Source of the DNA: Halichondria panicea
Lineage: Eukaryota; Porifera; Demospongiae; Suberitida; Halichondriidae
Direction: 5' to 3'
NCBI RefSeq assembly: GCF_963675165.1
Contig: NC_087386.1
Location: 4,780,169-4,844,168, forward strand
DNA length: 64,000 bases
The notes beneath the pieces are model-generated. The model saw nothing but the letters and a program-made list of their open reading frames with translations, was not told the DNA's origin and did not search any database. The position numbers and the translations under genes are program-made. This document shows, in pieces, positions 35,167 to 47,100 of the stretch; the stretch's first letter is position 1; the number at the start of each line of letters is the position of its first letter.

Positions 35167-38100
35167 CTATGGCAAAACATTCTTGTGTCCCCAGGCTAGG
35201 AGTTGAAACGATTCATTTCTTTCACGTATGGCACTTCGTACAGACTCCTCAATTGCCTCAGGGTCTTCGTCGACAATGTATTCCATGTGTCCTTTGCCCA
35301 TGGCCAATATAATAGTCTTGTAGGTCACAATAGGGGGGCTTATAGGGACACGCCCACCAAATGGGGAGCTCAGATTGGGCATGCTGTGATAGGGCACAGG
35401 GTCTGAGGGAGCTTTCAGTTTCGATATTTGGTTGTCAGGGAGACACAAGTGAACAAGACGCAGCACTTCACTGTCATTCAGAGAGTGGAGAGAAATGGCT
35501 GTGTTTTCTAAATAAGGTCCATCAACATCCTCCTCTTCAGCAGTACGAAGCTCCTCCCACTGTTCATCGATCGTTGTTTTCACATTTTTTACTTCTTCCT
35601 TTGGTATCTTGGTCTTTTTTTTCTTTTGTCTCTTTTTTTCCTTCTTTCGATCCAGGAAGCCATCAGTTTCATCAGAAACATGATCAGATTTGGGGGACCC
35701 ACAAGGACTTCCAAGAGGACTTCCTGGTTTGTGGGTGGGGCTAGTAATTCTGTGGGTGGGGCTAGTCGCTCCGTGAGTGGGGCTTAGGGAGACGGAGACG
35801 GAATGTGGAAGGGAGAAATCCACGGGTGAAGTGAGATCGGATCGATCGACAGTTCTGTCTCGAAGATTGCGGAGGGATGAAATTGGGACGGCCACCATTT
35901 TGCCTGAGGATGTCCCGATATAGAGGTTAGTGTCGTCTGATACCACTTTCTTGATAGTAGAGGTTGTGTGGGAGGTCATAGTGGTGTTGTGGGGGTTGGA
36001 CACGGTAGGGTGGTCTGGGGGAGGGTAGGAGAAGAATGAATACAACTTTTTTGTTCAGTGAACATCTAAAACAGTACAGCTCCCCATGTGAGAAGTTGGG
36101 GGTTTTGTATACGTATACTAGACTACGACAAAGGTTAATGAAACGAGAATGAATCTACGCTTTTCTTGTAAGAAGTAATTACAAGAGGACTAATCAAAAG
36201 TAATGGCAGATCTGGCCACCGTACCTAGTAACTTGGCAATGGAGTTGATGTTGATTTTCTGAATGAGGTGAGTGGAGATTGCATCAAACAGGTAGAGACA
36301 GGTAGACGATGTCGTGACAACCACAATGTCCCCCAGGGGAAGTATTTGTCGGGGCTTTCTCCTCCAACTGTCCAGGAAGATGGAGCCCTGAGTTGGGGAG
36401 ATACAGTGAATGATATTTATATATAGACACCATTCAAAATGTACTCAAACTAAAACACTTTAAGTGAATGGGAACCCTGGGCTGTTGGCATGAATACTAT
36501 ATGGAAACCAGAGGACTGTTATACAATAGTATGTGTCAATCACTATATATGAGCATAGAATCAGGCTAATTTTTTTGTAGCATACAACAGTAGCAACTAG
36601 AGCACTGAAGTACTAACCCTCAGCTGCCGCTTACATGAATACAATAAATGCAGTGGTACGGAAACTGGCTAAGTAGCTGAGCTAAGAACTTCCATAAAAA
36701 TTCCATTGTTCCTGATACAGGATCAATTCAGCTGTAAATACGTACCTCGAATAAAAGACACCTGTAGCTAGAGGCCATGCAGCCAACATGCAAGATCAAG
36801 CTTTTGCTCAGACAACGAAGCTCTAACATCAAAATCTGCCATTTTAAAAGTAATAACTTGTTGTGTATCCAGGTGAGTAGACTCAGATATCATAAACAAA
36901 CAGTCAAGTAAACCAACGAACTACTATACCCGTGGCCGCCTACGCGCCTCGAGTAATAAGATTAGGCATGTGAGAACACAGTTTTAGTGGCATGTACTGT
37001 GGACTCGGATCACATGAAAGAAGCCTGAAGACTTAAAAGTATGGCTCCTGGAGTACTGCGGCTAGGATGCAGAGAAGCCTACCAAAACCACAATCATATT
37101 AGGTGCCTCAAAAAAAGGCCTCATGCATGTACATTGCTGTTGCTAGCCAGCCATGCAGCCAACACGTGTAAATTCAAGCTTCGTAGCTTGTTTGCTTTTA
37201 TTTGACAACGAAGCTTTAACATTAAAAATCTACCACTATTTGAAACTAAAAACTTGTTATGTGAAGACTATCCAGCAGTGCTATGACATCCAGGTGAGTA
37301 GACTGAGTCTACTTGGCACAGGCTTACTCAGAAATCACAAACAGACGACTATAACCCGTGGCTGCAGCCTGGTCTCGGGTTTACAATGAAGGGATGTTTA
37401 TTACAGTATTTTACGTAGCACAAACATTATTTTGTTAATGTCTGAAAAGGTATATACTGCTAAACTCAGAATGAACTGTACAACTACAAACCACCTGTGG
37501 GACGTAAGACTGAATAAAGGGAAATAAAAGTAACTTAGAGGAGGGCATTACATATCACGTCTATAATTATGTATACCTACCATTAGCATTCTGCAGGAAA
37601 TAAACTATAATCTAGCCAACACACCACAACACACCAATAACAACAGTAACAACTCTACCTCTCTAGATGCAGGAAGCTCTACATCGAGGAAGAAGATGGA
37701 GGGACCAGCCCCCACCCATATCCTGTCGCTGACAGCTGCTATGCACTGGACCTCGTACACCTCATTGATATTGGGAGAAGGCAGGGAGATTCTCTCTGGG
37801 TTCTCAACATCCCACATGTGCGAGACTGTGGGGGGGGGGGGGGAAGGAAGGAAGATTGTTATTGTGATATATACTAGCCACTATAAGTGCTTGCAACCCG
37901 CAGTGCTATAACAGGTGTAGGGAACGAGGCGTATGTTTCGTAATTGCAAGCCACACTAATTAAGTGCTTGCAAACCGCAGTAAGGATTCAACCACTTAGT
38001 TTCAACTTCCTACTCTCGATTACGACAGCCACTTATGAAACGTGATCTACGTAGTTAGACGCTCTGCTCTGTCTCCCTATTCATGGGCTCATGGTACATT

Positions 38101-41100
38101 ATATGAATTATGGTGTGCATAATTTGTTTAGTGGGTATGGTTGCACACGCAATTACGTCTCGCTCCCTATACACCTGTTATAGCGCTGGGGTTTGCAAGC
38201 ACCTTGTGGCTTGGTTTCACACAAACATAAGCCTCGTTCCCTATACACCTGTTATAGCGCTGGGTTTGCAAGCACCTAGTGTGGCTTGGTTTCACACAAA
38301 CATAAGCCTCGTTCCCTATACACCTGTTATAGCGCTGGGTTTGCAAGCACCTAGTGTGGCTTGGTTTCACACAAACATAAGCCTCGTTCCCTATACACCT
38401 GTTATAGCGCTGGGTTTGCAAGCACCTAGTGTGGCTTGGTTTCACACACCTGCTATACCTGCATGCATGGTAGCATCAATTATGAAACGTAAGCTTCGAG
38501 TATATACGTTGAAGTTAGACGCTCCTTCTCTCTATTTATTAATGTACTAACCAGAAAACATAATGATAAAGTCTTGGTATGTACGCACTGTATATATTCC
38601 AATTTTGTTTTATGTTCTATGCACAGAAAGTTTACTATCCAGCTCAAGATTTTTATTGCATGTACAGCAAGCAAATACTCCAGTTCTAAACAAATAATTG
38701 CCTCTTCTCAATAGCATAAAGTATTAATGCGCACAATTTATGTATATACATGTATGTATGTATAGGCAAAATCCTATCTTACTGGTAACTCACATTCGTC
38801 CATGTAGTAGACAGAGAGGGTAGAGTCAGAGTGACCCATGAACACCTTGCCTCTGATGTATCTGTGGGGGGGGGGGGGTAAATTAGAATTCTAGCTTGTG
38901 CGAAAAATACCTTACAATGGCAATTGACCAGTACATGTAGGAAATGATAGTGAAAAACCTCAACTTTTACTATTTTAAACCTCTGGGGGAAAATTAGAAT
39001 TCTACGGTACCTTATTATACAATGGCAATTGACCGTACATGTAAGACATGATAGTGCAACTTTTACGATCTTTAAACCTCGTGATACTAGTATTAAGGAT
39101 TACGTAAACAGTTTGCTCATTAATTATTCATGAGCTAGATCTAGTGATCGGGAGCAGCAGCTAGAATGAGCTGGAAGTCCAACTGAAACGCAGTAGTCAT
39201 TTCATGGCTCGAATAGACACTTTTACTACATAGCTTAGGTACGTCTACTGTAGCTTTACTATAATAAGCAGGGCGGCTCGAAGATATATTTTGAAAAAAG
39301 GCTACTGAAAGCTCACAGGAGGCTGTTTTCCTTAGCTCTGACCGCCATTTTAAGTGGTGTTAGTCTACATAATATTTTGTGAGTTTCTTGGCCTGGAAAG
39401 AAAAGAAAAAAACGCTTCGAGTCGCCCTCTAGAATGGTAAGAAGCATTGTATAAGAGCAAAAACACAGAGCTAGAAGTGTTTTTGGAATTAGAATGACTC
39501 TACTAGTTTGTGTTGTTTCTAGTAAACTAGATGATCGCTCAGAGCCATTAGAAAATGTTTTGAAGATTGATACTTGTCATACAGAATGATATACCAATAT
39601 ATTTATCGTGTATGTGCTTCAAATTTCTTTCATGGAATTTATAGTTTCACAAAAATCATGAATATTTATACCGTAACCTTAATTAACACTTCATTTCTAA
39701 CACTGTGTACAGCACATCTAATTAAAAACACATCTACAGTTTGCAGTTTGTATAGTTGGCACTCGAATTTCCACATCGATTGATATATAGAGAATGTTCA
39801 TGTTTGCCTCTGTTACAGTGTACCGTAATCAGTAACCGGGGTAACTAATGATTGCCGAAGGCCACTATCACTGTCCTGTTGTTCAGTATCGCCTCCACGT
39901 TCCTCATCAGTTTCAACTGTCTCAGTGACAAGGAACCATGGAGTCCAAAGACAAAACACGGCAATACCAACATTAATCATAAATCGAACCACATGAAACA
40001 AAAGAAAATATTGTTCCTTCTTATAATTTAATGCAATAAAATAAGACATGTACACACCTGTAGCGAACATTACAATCAACATAGAGATGACCATTAAAAC
40101 AGTCCGATAGCAAACAGTGTGAGAACGGAACCTTTGAAAAACCTTGTGTCGAAGTCGGCTAGAAATCCATATAGAGGATTTTGTCGTAATTTTGACGATG
40201 ATTTGGATAGATGTCATAAGGCCACCAAACGCAGCCAAGCCTTTTACAAATGCTAACTTAAACTTATAGCACGCTATCTCTTCGTTTTTATTATGCGAAC
40301 TGCAGTTAGTAGTGATAAGAGTTCGTGAGGAATAATCTGGTATGTTGTCATAAGCAAAACAGTCAATTGCATCATCACAGGTATAGGAAACATCGAGCAG
40401 AAACGACTCCCAGAAGATAATTGATGCATTCATCAGTAGTACAATACCTACGCCCGATAGAAAAGCATTAGCTGTACGCGTTAACTGCCTCTTTAAAATA
40501 AATTTTTCGGGAGTTTCGATACTTTTTGCACTCTCATAACTAAAAACACCTTGAGGAGGACCAAAGAGAGCTTCACCAATGAACAGTAACAACTGGAGTT
40601 GCCACTTTACGAAGACCATATCCGGATAACACTCTGCCACTAACAACAATATCATTAAATAAACAAACAGTAAAAAAAACAAAGGATATGGTAGAAATTC
40701 CAACCATTGGTAAGCAGCGTAGGAGAGATTTAGTTTATCCATCTTGTAATCCAGATAGTAAATACAAAACTAAACTTTATAGCTACAGACAAAATCTGGT
40801 AATCTGGTAGCATTTATACCATTTACAACAGTCATGAATATCATCTCTAAGCATCAGTTCCTGTTACACGTAGTCTATTATTGAGTTTACTATTGTAGTG
40901 ACCTATACAGTGCTGTATATACACTCTCCTTGGGACAAAATTCAGTTAATTACTACAATTTTAGTCATTACCGTCCCATAACTCACTCCATGCAGACTGC
41001 TTTGGTGTGCAGCTGGACACTGTTGAACGGCTTGTGACTGGGGTGGGTTGTCGGGTAGAAATACAACCTATAGGAAGGGTGGGTAAGACAGTAATGACCG

Positions 41101-44100
41101 TAGTGCTAGAAATGTATGCGTGATACTAACAAATCCTATTTATGCGAGTAGCTAAGTTACTGTACCATAATTTTATGACTCGGTGTGCATGCGCAAGCGG
41201 GGTATACGGTAGTGTGTTTGTGTGTGTGTGTGTGTAGACTGCTACAGCTACTCAAGGATCAATGACGTCAGAGTTTCTATAGGCTTCTAGTCATGTTTTT
41301 TTCTTGGATTTTAATTCGTGGATTTGCAAAATATTGCTTCGTTCTCGAGCTATGCCTACTTGGAATGCCATTGCAGCCTTTTCAGAAGAGTGCGTAGAAA
41401 AACTTGTCCATGCATGTAGTGTTGTACTCTACTTAGTACATTGTAGTTAGCTCTGTCTGCACTAGAACGCTAGCTATTGGTAGCTGCAGGAGTGAGAAGA
41501 GAGCTGCAAGGCTCTGCTGATGCAGTCATTAATTTTAGACTTAAACTTTTGGCATTCATCGTTTTTAACAGCAATCATCGTCAATCATTACCCAATCTTT
41601 GTTTGTTTCCTGTGATTCTGGATTCTGTCTGCAAGTAGCAAAACTAAAATGTTCATCATGATACAATGTATAAAAAGCTATTAAGTAGCTTTATGTTATG
41701 TAGCTTTGGCACCTCCACCGAGGCATCAGCACCTGTGGTGCTTTCATTTTTTATAGCACAATTTATTATCGAAATCGGGGTGTTTAAATATCACAGTGTT
41801 TTTGGAACCTTAATTGACTATAACGTAATTAACGCATAAATTCCCAGCACTAGGTAACACGGTAAGCAGTATAAACGTTAGGAATGAGGTTACTATAGCA
41901 GACAGGGAAACAGCATACGTACACGTATGTGCCAAACACAGTTGAAAAGTGATAAGGACTTCCTGATAAAAACAGAAATATGGACCCAACCACAGTCCTT
42001 GACTATACATACACAGCAACTGCATGTACACACATCATAAAGTATTGCATGGCTTAGTAGACAATTAAGCCACTCACGTGTTGTTATCGGTGACAATCCA
42101 CATGACAGGGTCCTTCTCGGCCCTATGCTCTGTCCTACCGTCAGTAACCTCAGTGTCGGTACTCGGAACATTGGAACCTGACTTGACCAATGGACTCTCC
42201 ATATCCTGAATAGAAGGTTTTGAATTGGATTGGTGCAGCGGAGAAATGGGGAGTGGTTGTTTTGAGCGAGGGGTAGAGATTGGAGTACTTGTGACCTTTG
42301 ACCTTTGATCCTCAGTGGAGGCAGACGATATAGAGATGTTTGGGTCACTATTGTCAAAATCAACGTCTTCTTCACAAGTAACTAGCAAACTTCTTTGCTG
42401 ACCGCCGTTTTGTCTGTCTTCGGACGTAACGATAATAGGGGGCGGATGAGTGGAGGTGCGGTCAAGCTCATTGATGGTTGATAGGGAATTGGTGTACGTC
42501 TCAGAGGAGGTGACACTCTCCAGTTGAGATTTGGAAGCGGGAGCTGTGAGGACAAAAAATCAGATCGAAGTAAACACTTAAACTATATATAGCACTATAT
42601 AGCTACATGTACACTTCTTCACTCTACAATTCAACTTGAGAATAGAGAACTAACAAGTGCATTTACATGTAGATCAAATATTGCGGCAGGCGCTAAAATC
42701 CACCATTCGCAAAACTTTTAACAGGTACATGTATGTAATGGCAGTACAAAAAATACACAGCAAGCAAACAGTGCACAACGAACAGTGCACAACTATTATG
42801 TATATTGCACAATTTCAGTTCTTGATTAACTGAGCAGACCGGGAGGAATCTCACACACACTGACACACACGTACCTTGCGGTTGAGCACTCCTACTTGTA
42901 AACAGTTCCAGTGGTCCAGGTTCAGAGCAACTGGACAGATCTGGCGAGCTTGACATAAAATCCCCTCCAAATGTCTGCCGTCTCTGGGGGGCACTGCGCG
43001 GCCGTTTTTTGCTCGCCCCCTTGACAATCATTGACTGAGTGAAGTCTGTCTGCTGGGAGCCCAGGAAGCTACTCTCCACCCATGCGGTATCGTGGGTGGA
43101 GTCGATGAAGTCCTGCGACTCTTCCACTACACCAGGGATGGACCTCATGCATAGAATCATCTTAGACTTGGGACGAACAACGAAACGCTGACGAACTTTG
43201 GAGGGCTGAGGATCGAGAGATAGAGAGAGTTCTTTATTACATGTATGCTTGAAAAGTAATCAAGAGCCCCATGCATGCATGCCCACCACGTGTTACACCC
43301 TAGAATTGACAGAATTGACAGTAGATATATTTTGTAGATAATCCGGAAGGATCAAGAGTTCATATACTCCTCGAATGATTTCTTAAAAGTGTCTGCAGAT
43401 GCTTTTAACAGTCACACTACGTACCTTAACCAAAATCATGTTTACACTCTACTACTAGCAGACTACTAGCAGTAACTCTTGTTACACCGAGGCGCGTGAG
43501 AGGCCACGGGTTACTTGCACGTTGGGATTACATGGCTACGTAGCTACACATGGCCTTTATTTATTTCCAGTTGAAGTGATCCCGTACCAGAACAATGGAA
43601 AAGGTTTACTACAATAGAAAGCTAGAATTATGATTGTGATTTGTTAATTAATCCTGAACACTGTGATCCTACTCCACAGTGCATGCTTCACGCACTACTA
43701 AAACTCCGTTCTCAGATGCCTCTAGCTATAGTCTGCTTTAATTTATACTTGCTGTCTAGCCAGCTTCCATGCTCATTCATACTACTGCATTTTTATTGAT
43801 AATACTTTTCTGGTTTCTATAGCAATGTTTATTGTCTTTGTATTTTGTGTCTGCTCACCTGGCTGCCATAGCACTGCATTTACAGCATGGGTTGTTTAGG
43901 CTAGCTACACGCAGCCTTTATTCGAGGTACTTATTTGCAGCTGAAGTGATCCCGTACCAGAAACAATGGAAAAGGGTCACTAAAATAGAAAGCTAATATT
44001 GTGTTTGTTGATCCTAAGCCCCGGAACATATCAGCCTGGAGCCGGCTTCTTCGCGACGCTGTGTCCACAGTGCATGCATGTCAACAGCCAAGGGCTTAGC

Positions 44101-47100
44101 ACTTTAGTGCTCTATGTATAGTACTCGCACATTCAAAATCAGCATGTACACAAGAAGCACACACCATTAGATAACCATTAGGTAACTAATGAAGCTGCTG
44201 GTCCGATTATCTAATTACGCGTTGGTAAGTACTTTCGTTGCACATTTATAATAACAAACCTACCCTAGCCAGGACGTCAATGATCTCGATGTATGCCATG
44301 GATGATTCAGTTGTGGCCACCCATATCTCAGCGTGCAGCTGTTGCAGTCCAGCCAGTACCTTCATCGCTATGTTTGAGCTATGCCTACCCCCCACACGCA
44401 TGCGGGGTGGGGTCATGCTACCAGGAAACAGCTGTATCGGAGAGTGGTACACACGGCCCACGGCAACGTCATTAATCTGGAGGGAGGAGCATTTGGTACT
44501 TTGAATAGATAGGTACGGCAACAATGTTAACGTATGATAGTGCCTGACAACACAATCGAATCACAAGAGGTCACTGCACGTGTGACTGCCTAATGCACAG
44601 TATGAACTGTGGATTGCTTAACTTTAGCATAAACAATGTGTGCATGTGGAGCACTGTTTTTAAATTAACAGCTCTAAATAATGTCTTGAAATCGACAGTA
44701 ATGAATGAACATGGCCCTTTTTAATCTCACCGTTTCTGTTTCCATTCCCTTGAGGATGATTTGCCCAACCCACTGCGGCAGTGTGTCTTTAGCCATATGA
44801 CTGTCACATGACATTAGCCAACTCTTCTCGACCATGAGAGTCGTGTCCATGATGGCTGCCAGGGAGCGTATGAGGGGGGTGGGGACAGGAGAGGGCGTAC
44901 GACTGTGTGTGTGGGAGGGTGGTTACATAAAAATAAAAAATTATTACATGTAACTTATTAAAGCGATGAGAACAGACTGAGAGCTAAATAGTAAATAATA
45001 AGTCTGTGGGTTGACTTGTTAAGGCAAGGGGAATATAATAGTACTCAGAGCACTGCTTACACTTTTTCTAGCTCCATTCCTGACTTGAATAGAACTGGCT
45101 CGTCTGAAAGTGGCTTTGTAAACATCTTCCTCCACCTCTCTTTGAACCTGTGTACAAGCAAGTGGTATATATTATTATATCCTCAGAGATGTACGTACGT
45201 AAAATGTAGAAGTACAGTATCAAATCTTGAGTATCACCTTTCCATAAAACTCCTCTTCGAAGCCAGCAATTTCTGAAGCCTAAATGAAAGAAAAATAAAT
45301 CTATAAAACGTCTACAACACAAACAAGACACCCATTAAAACCACATTGATATCAGTGAAAGAGTTAAGGCAATAATTATATAGATACAGGTACACATGAA
45401 ACATAACTGTAGTATGCTAGCTATATGGCTCACTTTTCTTTCTCTTCTTTCTCTCTCTCTAACTCGATGGCCGTTTTCTGATGTTTCTTGAGGAGGTCGT
45501 TTAGCTCCTTCCTTGTAATACAGTACTCATCAAATGGCTGCAGGAGAGACCGGTACATTTAAATTAGGAAGAAGTGACGCTGTCCAAACAACGTTCACTA
45601 TAGTGTACCCGCCCAATTGCTATGACAACACAAGGCTATTGATGCAAGCTTGATATGCTCTGCTAACAAGTACGTAAACCAATGGTCGCCCAAAACACAG
45701 TCAAAGGCATAAGGAGTCCACTAATTAAAACCATTTTGACCACAGTAACGTTACTATGCAACAGCAATGCTCACCTGCTCCAGGTAGTGACCCAGTATCT
45801 CATCCCTCTCAGCCTTTACACTGCATGGGGGGCAAAGTGTATATGACGGGAATAGTACTAAAGGGACTAATCAGTGGCAAGTACCATTTACAATATCCTC
45901 AACTGTGGCTAAGACAAAACTGAGGTTTATATGTACACCCAAAGCCATTTTAACCCTTACAATTTTTACTTCACAATGAAAGCACCACGAGTTGTAAGCT
46001 AACCCACCCTTTCACCCTCTTCCTATCTACTCCTCACTACTCACTCTGCCATCTCGTCCTGCATTTTCTTGAGGTTATCTCTCAATTGTCTCACCTCGAC
46101 CAGTGTTTGGTCATTAAGGCTGCACGGGGTCAAGGGGTCAATAATTTATCATACAATAAGGATACACATAACTGATTTTCAAATCGATGGAATATTATGA
46201 CGCTTAACAAATTTAACACTTCACATGTATAGAGCTCGATCCCCATTAATAGAGTTTGTTACACTGCATGTACATGCATGCTTTACACTCACTAGACATA
46301 GTTACTGTACTCAAACGTAACAATAATCAAAGCCCCCATCTTAACCCCACCCACCTTTCAACACTCTCCCGCTCAGCGCGAACGTCCTTTATAGCCTGTT
46401 CCATCTTTTCACGCTCCTCGCCCCACATAACCTTCTCTCGTTGGAGCATCTCCACCTCCGCTCTCATGGGTGTGGACAAAATGGTCTCCATCATCTCGTC
46501 AGTCAGGGACGTCCCCTCCGTATCCTGGTAATTAGACCACGCTCTCTCCTCGTCAGAATGGATGCTCTCCTCGAGACCGTCCCCGTTTTGCGGTGAAAGA
46601 GGTTCCTCTCGTTTCAGATCTGGTGAGGTTTGCGCTAGCTCGTCTTCCAGTGATTGAACGGATGTTTTATGAGGAGGGTATGAGGGTTGTTGGTGGTAGC
46701 TTTTGATTGTGGTTTCATCAGGAAAGGACTCTTGAGGCTCAGACGAATCTGCAAGGGATTCAAGTACATGTAAATTTCAGGGAAGAGCACAATGATCGAT
46801 CATTAGTGTATATATCGCCACTGAGACCAACCCCAAAATTGCACTCGCACTTGTTACAACCAGTATAATGACCCTTAATAGACCAATAATGGCAACTAAA
46901 CTCATTCGTTAGCTACCTGATTTGATTGAGTCTTCGAGGGTTTCGTTAGATGGCACTCTGAGGGTGGTGGTCAGGCTGGTGGTGGGGCTTCGTATCGAGG
47001 GGGCCAAGGGGAGGAGTCGACGATTGTTAGATTTTAGGGACGGCCTCCTATGGGGAAAGGACGTATAAAGGGAGGGCATGGTACGGAATCTGCTGATAAT

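Noticed and set aside
35203..35744. Plus-strand frames opposite the JIP-like last exon
   Set aside because: They are antisense shadows of the minus-strand coding exon.
38110..38550. Repeated 25-residue protein
   Set aside because: The 75-bp minisatellite keeps frames open on both strands; it lies in a JIP-like intron and has no start or splice context.
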